Shown here piece after piece: positions 8,263 through 14,734 of a stretch of DNA of 64,000 bases. Each line of letters begins with the position of its first letter. Within the stretch, counting starts at the first letter, position 1. The stretch covers positions 1 to 64,000 of the forward strand of contig NZ_QNRK01000035.1 in NCBI RefSeq assembly GCF_003315135.1, read 5' to 3'. The position numbers were made by a program, and so were the translations under genes. Under the pieces are notes generated by a model. The model was not told the DNA's origin. It ran no database searches and saw only the letters and a program-made list of their open reading frames with translations. The stretch comes from Roseiarcus fermentans (GTDB lineage: Bacteria; Pseudomonadota; Alphaproteobacteria; Rhizobiales; Beijerinckiaceae).

Positions 8263-8431
8263 CGGCCTTAAGCCCAACCCGTTCGGCCAGCAACGGCTGC
8301 GTTCAACGAATTTCCCCTTCGGCTAAAGCCGAATTCCTCGCGAGGCAAATTCGCCGCCCTTCGCCGTCCTCCGCATGCGCGCCGGCCCTTCGGGTGCAGG
8401 CCGCCCGGGCCGGGCTTTTTTGTGCCGCACC
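8263..8431 (+). promoter_or_regulatory. Structured leader B with terminator-like hairpin
   Basis: Second copy of the leader before ssb. The hairpin here is TTCGGC/GCCGAA with a TAAA loop. Further on CCGGCCC can pair with GGGCCGG, followed by GC and six T residues (8416-8421 area), so an intrinsic terminator appears to lie inside the untranslated leader, about 70 nt before the start codon at 8491. That suggests attenuation. Confidence 0.55.
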
Positions 8432-8490
8432 GAAGGGAACGCGCTGGCGATGGGCCAGCGGCCCACGGCGCGAGAAAAAGGATCACCGAG

Positions 8491-9060
8491 ATGGCTTCCA
8501 ACCGCTCCAAGTCCTCCCCCAAGCGTGAGACCCGCCAGGCCCTCACCTTCGAGATGGCCCTCCAGCTCTGCCCCCACGAGGGCGTCGCGGAAAACGTCGC
8601 TGCCGCCTTCGGCCTCATCGTCCCCGATTACGACGCGATCCGCGCCGAGCACGCGAGCGCCCTCAAGCGGATGGCCGAGGCCTTCGAAGGCTCCCTCAAC
8701 GACAAGGCGACCGAGATGCACTTCCAGCGCATCGTCGGGGCCCTCGTCGGCTCCGCAGTCGGGGCGGGACGCTTCTACTCCACCAAGGTCGGCGAGGCCC
8801 GCGCCGCGACCGCCCGGGCCGCAGACGGCGGCGACGACGAACACGGGTCCCCGATCGGCTTCGAAAGCAAGGCGCAGCGGACCCGCGAATTCGCAGCCGA
8901 CATGGCGATGCAGGCCTACGCCCTGCTCGCCGCCGCCCACGGCGCGATCGACGCCTACAAGGACCTGACCGGCGACGACTGGAAGGCCTACGAAGCCCCG
9001 GCCGAAGCCCAGGTCGAGAAGAAGGCCGCCACCGCCCAGATCGGCGCCTTCGGGGGCTGA
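8491..9060 (+). CDS. Hypothetical plasmid protein, paralogue of the 5083-5655 product
   Basis: Start at the ATG after AAAAAGGATCACCGAG; 189 residues. Soluble, mostly helical. Motifs FGLIVPDYD early and AYALLAAAHGAIDAYKDLTG...WKAYEAP late match the product of 5083-5655. The gene follows a leader that contains a terminator-like hairpin, so it may be attenuated. A 123-residue gene follows at 9144 on the same strand. No function can be named. Confidence 0.75.
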   Translation: MASNRSKSSPKRETRQALTFEMALQLCPHEGVAENVAAAFGLIVPDYDAIRAEHASALKRMAEAFEGSLNDKATEMHFQRIVGALVGSAVGAGRFYSTKVGEARAATARAADGGDDEHGSPIGFESKAQRTREFAADMAMQAYALLAAAHGAIDAYKDLTGDDWKAYEAPAEAQVEKKAATAQIGAFGG

Positions 9061-9143
9061 CGCCCCCCGGCGGGGACCGAAAGGTCCCCGCCCCTCTTCC
9101 CTGCGGCAGCAGAGCCGCATGCTCTCCTGAAAAGGAGCCTTCG

Positions 9144-9515
9144 ATGTCCGTCAGCTTCACCCTCTTGAAGGCCTCCGGCCAACGCTTCGACCTCTTGCCC
9201 GGCCATGACGACAGGGAATTCTCCCTCTCGAACGCCAACGCCGCCGACGTCCTCGACGCTCTCGGCATCGAAGACTCCTTCTCCGAACGCCCCTGGCCGA
9301 TTCCCTGCTTCCGGGCGCTCGTCATCGTCGCCCGGCGCAAGCGCCTCGGCCACGCTTCCCCCGCCATCCCCGTCACCGAAATGAGGAAGCCGGGGACGAT
9401 GTTGGTGATCGATTGTGGCCGGGCCGACGGCTACATCGAGCAAAAGCTCGCCCAGCTCTCCGATCTCGTGAATGAGGGCGTCGAAATCGGAGCGACTCAT
9501 GTGGGATGGGGCTAA
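9144..9515 (+). CDS. Hypothetical protein (123 aa)
   Basis: AAAAGGAGCC precedes the ATG at good spacing. The product starts MSVSFTLLKASGQRFDLLPG and has no signal peptide or membrane segment and no domain I recognise. It lies 83 bases after the 8491-9060 gene and may share its transcript. The 288 bases that follow, to the element at 9804, contain no supported gene. Confidence 0.6.
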   Translation: MSVSFTLLKASGQRFDLLPGHDDREFSLSNANAADVLDALGIEDSFSERPWPIPCFRALVIVARRKRLGHASPAIPVTEMRKPGTMLVIDCGRADGYIEQKLAQLSDLVNEGVEIGATHVGWG

Positions 9516-9803
9516 CCCCCAATCCTGCGTCCGGCGACGGAGAGATCCTTCGGATGTCGGGCGTCCCCCCTTCGGGGCCGCGATCTACTCGCGGCTTTCC
9601 GCCGCTCACGAAGCCCGTTGCCGGTCTTCGCCCTCTCGGGTCACGATCGCTGACGCTGGGAGGGGAGGGCGTTCCCCCTCCCTTCCCCGCAAGGCCGCAC
9701 GGAGATCGTCACGAACCGTCGCGCGGTTCCCCCCAATTTCGCCAAGCGCAAAGCGCGCAGGCGGGCGCTCCCGCAGTCGGAGTCGAAAAAGCAATTTCCT
9801 CAT

Positions 9804-9817
9804 TTCTCGTTCGCGCC
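9804..9817 (+). promoter_or_regulatory. Dispersed transfer-gene element, copy 3
   Basis: TTCTCGTTCGCGCC, 46 nt before the ATG of the ParA-like gene. Confidence 0.8.
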
Positions 9818-9863
9818 GTGGCGCGGTCTCCTGTTGCGTCTCAACCTGAAAGGAAGACGCAAC

Positions 9864-10544
9864 ATGCCATCGGATACCCTTCTCGCCAACAACACGAACG
9901 CCGCCGAGCGCCACCGGGCGAAGCTTATTCTCCCGATCGGTTCCGGCCGAACGGGCAAAAGCTTCTGGTCCCGCTGGTTCATCGACCGCGCCGCCGAACG
10001 TCGCTCGCAACTCGACATCATCGACGGCGATACGATCAATCCCGGCGTGGCGCCGCTCTACAAGAGCGTCCTCGTCCCGCCCGCGTTCAGAGGGGATCAA
10101 CCGCCATGGTTCGAAAAAACCATCGAATCCGCGGTCGCAACCCGGCGCTCCGCCCTGCTCGAGCTCGGGTTCTGGCTGTTCGACGACTGGCTCGCCGAAT
10201 TGCCACTCGCCGAGACCCTTGAAGAAAACGGCGTCGATCTCATCGCCGTCTATCTCATGACTCCAGACGCCTACAGCCTCCCCCGACTTCCCTATATCCT
10301 CGACCTCATCAAGCCCCCGCGCACGCTTATCGTCATGAATGAGTGGGGTTTCGAAGCGGACAAGGCCCGCGCCGCCTTCGCTCCCATCCTCGCCAATCCC
10401 ATCGTCGCGGCTGCTGAAGCCGATGGCGCACGGATCGTCACGATGCCTCATCTTGACGACGCTGAGGCGTTGGACGCGATCCGCGCCCTGCGCCGGGACG
10501 GCGCTTCGGGCGCAGTGGCGGATTATCCCGCACTCTCCGCCTAG
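9864..10544 (+). CDS. ParA-like P-loop protein with an in-frame amber near its end
   Basis: ATG 9864 follows AAAGGAAG; 226 residues to the stop. The P-loop GSGRTGKS is at residues 26-33, then a D-x-D-like IIDGDTINPG and YLMTP, LIVMNEWGF segments, matching the neighbouring product of 11333-12118. Translation stops at TAG 10542-10544, but the same frame continues LNRMEENFAPVADWLD to TAA 10593-10595, and this matches the C-terminus of the paralogue (INRMEENLSEVKDWLP), where the TAG position is Trp. So the gene has either lost its last 17 residues or is read through. ParA-like ATPases position DNA or secretion complexes; the exact role here is unknown. Confidence 0.75.
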   Translation: MPSDTLLANNTNAAERHRAKLILPIGSGRTGKSFWSRWFIDRAAERRSQLDIIDGDTINPGVAPLYKSVLVPPAFRGDQPPWFEKTIESAVATRRSALLELGFWLFDDWLAELPLAETLEENGVDLIAVYLMTPDAYSLPRLPYILDLIKPPRTLIVMNEWGFEADKARAAFAPILANPIVAAAEADGARIVTMPHLDDAEALDAIRALRRDGASGAVADYPALSA

Positions 10545-10600
10545 CTGAACCGCATGGAAGAAAACTTCGCGCCCGTCGCCGACTGGCTCGACTAAAAGGG

Positions 10601-10638
10601 ACGGCCGCCCGATCCTTGCCGGAACGGGCGGCCGTTTT
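10601..10638. terminator. Bidirectional intrinsic terminator
   Basis: Perfect 11-bp stem (ACGGCCGCCCG with CGGGCGGCCGT) with TTTT on the plus side and AAAA just before the stem, so it can stop transcripts from both converging genes. Confidence 0.9.
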
Positions 10639-10655
10639 CTGTCACGAGCCGTCTG

Positions 10656-11336
10656 CTATCCGCCCTGCTTCGGCACAAGATCCTGAAGGCGGCACATTTC
10701 GATCGCCGCGCCGCTCGCGTCTTGCAACGTGACCGGCTTCTTCCAGCACCGCTCGACCGCCGCAACCACGGACCGCTCGGCCTCCGTCTCTTTGTCCTGT
10801 CGCCATCCCGCCGTCGCGTAGCCGCCGACGAACACCGCCAGCGCCGCCGCCGCGACGCCGACGGCCAGCCGCCGTGCGTCGCGCCGATTATGCTGGGTCT
10901 GTTTCAGGACGAGCCATTGCTGGCATTCGTCCAGAAGCTTGACCGACAGTTCCCTCGCGATCTTCGCCACCGACGCATTGAACACCTGTTCGGCGCGCTC
11001 GCCCGTAGCCGCCGCCGTGTCGGCCGCCTGGCGCGCCATGCTCAGCGCCTCCTGCCCGCTTGTCAGCAGAATTTCCGCGCGCCTGAACTCGTCGTCACGA
11101 AACCGGCGCGACGACTCTTCGATCCGCGCGCAGGCGGTCTCGACCCGCTCCCCCATCGTCTTCTCGGCTTCGAGAAGGATGCCGCCAAGGCCCTCGACCG
11201 ATTCGCGTTGCCAGCGGACGAAGATGGCATGCGAGCCGTGCTCGTCGAAGCCCTCCTCCCGAAGGGCCTCGTCCATCTTTCCGGCCGCCTCGCGAAATCT
11301 CGCGAGGCGGTCCGGAAGAGCGAGCGCCCCGTTCAT
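10656..11336 (-). CDS. Coiled-coil membrane protein (226 aa)
   Basis: Third gene of a tightly coupled minus-strand operon: its ATG overlaps the stop of the ParA-like gene as ATGA. The first 145 residues are helical and rich in Glu, Arg and Ala (coiled coil likely), then one membrane segment (VGVAAAALAVFVGGYATAGW), then a short tail with two cysteines. A membrane-anchored coiled-coil protein next to a ParA-like protein suggests a positioning or docking pair in plasmid transfer, but no family was recognised. Confidence 0.7.
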   Translation of the reverse strand: MNGALALPDRLARFREAAGKMDEALREEGFDEHGSHAIFVRWQRESVEGLGGILLEAEKTMGERVETACARIEESSRRFRDDEFRRAEILLTSGQEALSMARQAADTAAATGERAEQVFNASVAKIARELSVKLLDECQQWLVLKQTQHNRRDARRLAVGVAAAALAVFVGGYATAGWRQDKETEAERSVVAAVERCWKKPVTLQDASGAAIEMCRLQDLVPKQGG

Positions 11337-12118
11337 GGCAGCCAGTCCTTGACCTCGGACAGGTTCTCTTCCATCCGGTTGATCCAGGTCTTGACCATGA
11401 ACTGATGGCCAAGCGACATCGGTCGGCCGCTTTTGCCTCGCTTGCCTTCGGCCGCTTCATAGAAAGTCAGCCCCTCGTCGCGCATCGCCTTCATGCAGGC
11501 GAGCCTCGGCATGGTCACGGTCCGGGCGCTTTCCGCCAACTCCTCGAATCGCGGTTGCGCATAGACGAAATCGAACATCCCGCCCGGCGCCTTGCCTGCC
11601 GGAACCAGACTTTCGTTCAGGACCATCACCGATCGATCCGAACGAAAATATCCCTTCTCATAGATCCTCATGACATGATCGAAGTCCTCCATGGTCGGTC
11701 CCATCGAGTAGATCGCCAGCGGCTGGACGCCGGCGGCCTCACAGAACTCTCGCAGATTCAGGTCCTTGGCGTGCTCAGACAGCACCTTGTCGCCGCCCCC
11801 CATGTCGAGGACCATCGACTGTTGCTCCGCCGCCATCTGACTGGTGACTTCCGTCACCCACTCCGCGACGTCGCCAACATCGCTCCCCCGCGGTTGGATC
11901 GCTCCGCCCGGCTCGCCAGGCGGATAAAGATGCGCGAGCGTCGCGTTATGAGTATCGCCATCGGCGATTCCCACCACCCGCTCCGCCCGACGCGCTCGCT
12001 GGATCAGGAAGTCCAGGACCGTCGTCCCCCCGGTCCTGCCCCGGCCGAACCGAACCGCCAACACGGGCAGCCGCTCTTGCGCAGCGTCTTTGATCTCTTC
12101 AATCGCGTGGATATTCAT
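11333..12118 (-). CDS. ParA-like protein with altered Walker A
   Basis: 261 residues; its ATG overlaps the previous stop (ATGA). The nucleotide-binding loop region reads FGRGRTGGTT (residues 24-33): the invariant Walker lysine is replaced by Gly, unlike the paralogue at 9864 (GSGRTGKS). The rest aligns with that paralogue: IADGDTHNATLAHLYP, MVLDMGGGD, SVMVLNESL and the C-terminal RMEENLSEVKDWLP. It may bind but not hydrolyse ATP, or act as a regulatory partner of the other copy. The operon is preceded by a diverged copy of the transfer-gene element. Confidence 0.75.
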   Translation of the reverse strand: MNIHAIEEIKDAAQERLPVLAVRFGRGRTGGTTVLDFLIQRARRAERVVGIADGDTHNATLAHLYPPGEPGGAIQPRGSDVGDVAEWVTEVTSQMAAEQQSMVLDMGGGDKVLSEHAKDLNLREFCEAAGVQPLAIYSMGPTMEDFDHVMRIYEKGYFRSDRSVMVLNESLVPAGKAPGGMFDFVYAQPRFEELAESARTVTMPRLACMKAMRDEGLTFYEAAEGKRGKSGRPMSLGHQFMVKTWINRMEENLSEVKDWLP

Positions 12119-12777
12119 AGATCCTCACTCCTGAGTCCAAGCCTTGCGTAATAGTCCTCAGACAAATCGTTGATCGGGCGGCCGCCTCTCACATTGAGCT
12201 GCTGTTTCCCTTTCAAAGCGCTGGCTCGAGCCGTTGTCGCGGCAATCATCCCGTCTTCCTTGAAGACGTAGTCCTGAGTCGCTCTCTCTGTTTTGAAGAC
12301 CCGACTGACGCGCGTGACGACGACGCCCTCAGCCGTGGACAGCTGAAACCCGCGACTCGCCTGCTCAACCGTCGTCGCCGGCAGTTTCGGCCTCGCCGCT
12401 TCCGCCGTGGTCGCGAGGGGCGGCCCATAGTCGCCCTTGCGGAATTGCGAGGGCATGTCGCGCCGCGGGTTCGCCGCCGCCCGCCTCTCGCGCTCCGCGC
12501 GTTCGGCGGCGCGCAGCGCCTCGATCCGCGCGTGCTCCTTGCGGACGCGCCACCACGTCATGCGCGCTGTGCGGACTGTCGGCGCCTTGCCGTCGAGATC
12601 GGTCAGTCCCTGGTCACGAAAGGTTGTACACAACTCCGTCCAATCAAACCGGCGCCCCTCGGCCCGCTGCGCGATCGCCGCGTGATTGTCGAAGAGCCAC
12701 CAGAATAGCGACGAGCGCGTCTTAGGGCGCGCGATGCCGTTCAGGATGACGTCCGTCTTCGCTGCCTGGTTTCTCAT
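12115..12777 (-). CDS. Hypothetical protein, first gene of the ParA-like operon
   Basis: The start is taken at ATG 12777, directly after GGAGTGGAGG; the frame remains open further upstream but without a site. 220 residues, soluble, basic. Residues 15-90 (RPKTRSSLFWWLFDNHAAIAQRA...FDWTELCTTFRDQGL...TVRTARMTWWRVRKE) look like a helix-turn-helix DNA-binding region similar to small plasmid mobilisation or regulatory proteins. Its position beside the repeat-rich gene-free stretch and the relaxase operon fits a relaxosome accessory or regulator; not proven. Confidence 0.65.
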   Translation of the reverse strand: MRNQAAKTDVILNGIARPKTRSSLFWWLFDNHAAIAQRAEGRRFDWTELCTTFRDQGLTDLDGKAPTVRTARMTWWRVRKEHARIEALRAAERAERERRAAANPRRDMPSQFRKGDYGPPLATTAEAARPKLPATTVEQASRGFQLSTAEGVVVTRVSRVFKTERATQDYVFKEDGMIAATTARASALKGKQQLNVRGGRPINDLSEDYYARLGLRSEDL

Positions 12778-12799
12778 CCTCCACTCCATACGAGGTGAC

Positions 12800-12813
12800 G
12801 GCGCGAACAGCGG
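12800..12813 (-). promoter_or_regulatory. Dispersed transfer-gene element, copy 4 (diverged left half)
   Basis: Reads CCGCTGTTCGCGCC, 22 nt before ATG 12777. The right half GTTCGCGCC is intact and the left half differs. Confidence 0.5.
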
Positions 12814-12864
12814 CTGCTGGTCGCCCGTCCACGTGCCCGTGGCGGCGAGGACTGACCCTCGCAA

Positions 12865-13361
12865 CGCCCGCTCGATTGAGAGGTAGAGGACGCCGGCGCG
12901 AAGAAGTCGGAGAAAGTTTTGGCCGACGCAGCCGCCGGACCGTTACAGCTGCGCCACGGCAACGCCACGGCGAGACGCGCAGCGTTTCAGCTTCGCCACG
13001 GCAGCGCCACGGGAGAAGCGACGAAAAAACACCTATACGGACCAATGCACCGTTGGTGCGGTCCGCTGCGCGGCGCGAAAGGGGCCTCGCCTGAAGACCC
13101 AGGCAAGCCCGCTTGCCGAAATGAAGTGGCCGACCCGAGGGTGAAGATGGGAATAGCCGCGCAGCGCCCCTAGGAAGGCCACTGAGCGGCTGCAAGCCAA
13201 TCCCGCTGCCCACGCAGCCTCGGAAACCCGCGCTCTTCCACGGCCTCCCTAGCGCCTGCGGTCTGGGGGCGCGTTTCTGCGCGGCTCACCCGATCCCTTC
13301 ACTGTGGCAGGCCCGCCCTTCGGCCTGCCGGTTCGGCGCGAAAAAACTCTCCAATTCACGT
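12865..13361. other. Gene-free repeat-rich region, candidate oriT
   Basis: About 500 bases between divergent transfer operons with no gene. It holds two imperfect direct repeats of about 31 bp (12946-12976 and 12988-13018) built on GCCACGGCARCGCCACGG, so GCCACGG occurs four times; a perfect inverted repeat GGCAAGC-CC-GCTTGCC (13102-13117); and a hairpin GGCAGGCC/GGCCTGCC (13306-13329). Iterated sites plus a short inverted repeat near a relaxase gene are what an origin of transfer looks like, but no nick sequence was identified. Confidence 0.45.
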
Positions 13362-13375
13362 TTCTCGTTCGCGCC
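13362..13375 (+). promoter_or_regulatory. Dispersed transfer-gene element, copy 5
   Basis: TTCTCGTTCGCGCC, identical to copies 3 and 6, but 126 nt before the next start codon (13502), the longest distance in the set. Confidence 0.7.
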
Positions 13376-13501
13376 GTTGCCGCCCACGCTTCCTTCGCGG
13401 CCAAGGCAATCCCGCCTCGGCCGATCGTGCGGCGAAACCGCTCCCAGCGCTCTTGTCCGCTCTCATGATCGAGCGACAAGCCCGTCAAAAGGAACCCGTT
13501 T

Positions 13502-14212
13502 ATGTCTTTCGACGAAATGGCCGATGCGGCCGCAAACCCGAAGAACCTGCCTGTCGAATTCACGTTCGACGAGAGCCTAGTGCGAAGCGTCATCAAAAAC
13601 GGTGAGGCTTGGTTCGTAGCCAAGGACATATGCGACATCCTCGAACATTCGGATCCGAGCAAGGCGGTCAGTCGCCTCGATGACGACGAACAGGGTACGA
13701 CTACTGTTCGTACCCTTGGCGGCCCCCAAGAAATGTTGACCGTGAACGAGTCGGGGCTCTATGGACTGATCTTCACGAGCCGGAAGCCCGAGGCTAAACG
13801 CTTCCGGAAGTGGGTGACGAGCGAGGTTCTTCCCGCCATCCGTCAGACCGGGCGCTATTGCGGCTACTCCGCCAACGATCCCGATCCGGTCGTCGTCTGG
13901 GCGAAGCTCCTCGGCGTCCGAACTTCCGACGTCATCACGAAGGGCTTCGGCGTCGGCTATCTGCTGGGCGGCCCGATCCACCCGAGCGATTACCTCGCCC
14001 ACAACCACCGCGTGCTCTGCCACGCCGTCACGGGCCTGGCCTCGTGCTGGCCCGGCCTGCATGAATCGGACTACGATCCGCGCTGGTCACGCCGCGAATG
14101 GTCGGCAAAGGAGTTCGCCTTCAACCTCCAGATCGCCGACTGGCTCGCGAATCGATTCCTGGAAGCGGACAGAGCCCAACCCTCATCCGTCCGACCGTTT
14201 CACCTCTCATGA
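13502..14212 (+). CDS. BRO-N domain protein (phage antirepressor-like)
   Basis: ATG 13502 after AAAAGGAA; 236 residues. Residues 18-120 form a BRO-N domain (VRSVIKNGEAWFVAKDICDILEHSDPSKAVSRLDDDEQG, then SGLYGLIFTSRKPEAKRFRKWVTSEVLPAIRQTG). The C-terminal half is not a known antirepressor partner domain. BRO-N proteins bind DNA and are typical of phages and mobile elements. Its place between the candidate oriT and the relaxase operon, and the element upstream, suggest a transfer regulator or relaxosome protein. Function inferred. Confidence 0.8.
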   Translation: MSFDEMADAAANPKNLPVEFTFDESLVRSVIKNGEAWFVAKDICDILEHSDPSKAVSRLDDDEQGTTTVRTLGGPQEMLTVNESGLYGLIFTSRKPEAKRFRKWVTSEVLPAIRQTGRYCGYSANDPDPVVVWAKLLGVRTSDVITKGFGVGYLLGGPIHPSDYLAHNHRVLCHAVTGLASCWPGLHESDYDPRWSRREWSAKEFAFNLQIADWLANRFLEADRAQPSSVRPFHLS

Positions 14213-14302
14213 CCGCGTTTCGCCGAGGGCCTGCCGAATTGACCGTCCGCCCCTCGGCGAACACGACGCCGGCGAAGCGCCCTGCCTCGCCAGCGTCGCC
14301 AT

Positions 14303-14316
14303 TTCTCGTTCGCGCC
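14303..14316 (+). promoter_or_regulatory. Dispersed transfer-gene element, copy 6
   Basis: TTCTCGTTCGCGCC, 45 nt before ATG 14362 of the relaxase operon. Confidence 0.8.
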
Positions 14317-14361
14317 GTGCGCCGCCAAACCCCTCGTCAGCCTTTTCCAGACCGGAGGTTC

Positions 14362-14733
14362 ATGTTCATGGCCGCTGCCACGCCCCGCGATACCCTTGAC
14401 GCCAGCCTGACCCGAATCGGCGACGACCTGATCGGTCTGCGCGAAATCGTCGACAAGATGGATCACGCGCAAGACGCCCTGCTCGTGAATGGAACTTCGC
14501 TTCAGGGACAGGTCGAAACCTTGTCCAACCTCATCGCACACATGATCGAAGTGCTGACCCCGGAGCGGCCCGAAGAGCAAGGCCCTTCCCTCGCCGACCT
14601 TCTGTCGCGGCTCATCACCCAACAGGCGGCGCTCGCCGGCCTCATGCGCCAGACCCTCGAAATCGTCACCCGCCTCGACCCAACCGTCTCCGCGGCCGAC
14701 GGAGCCCCCGCGAACGGCGCCGGACGATCCTGA
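14362..14733 (+). CDS. Small helical protein upstream of the relaxase
   Basis: CGGAGG precedes ATG 14362 (a second ATG is two codons in). 123 residues, predicted helical, acidic, with heptad-like repeats (DTLDASLTRIGDDLIGLREIVDKMDHAQD); no membrane segment. The relaxase start codon lies one base after its stop, so the two are almost certainly co-translated. It may be an accessory relaxosome protein or a chaperone for the relaxase. No family recognised. Confidence 0.65.
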   Translation: MFMAAATPRDTLDASLTRIGDDLIGLREIVDKMDHAQDALLVNGTSLQGQVETLSNLIAHMIEVLTPERPEEQGPSLADLLSRLITQQAALAGLMRQTLEIVTRLDPTVSAADGAPANGAGRS

Positions 14734-14734
14734 C

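Noticed and set aside
8029-8277. 82-codon minus-strand frame
   Set aside because: Its first half is translation of the inverted leader copy, which is expected to be untranslated.
12946-13018. Possible CRISPR-like repeats
   Set aside because: Only two imperfect direct repeats with a short gap and no cas genes; better explained as protein-binding iterons.
13064-13342. Two further GGCGCGAA matches near 13066 and 13335
   Set aside because: They lack the full core and read against the plus-strand gene that follows; treated as background in a GC-rich stretch.
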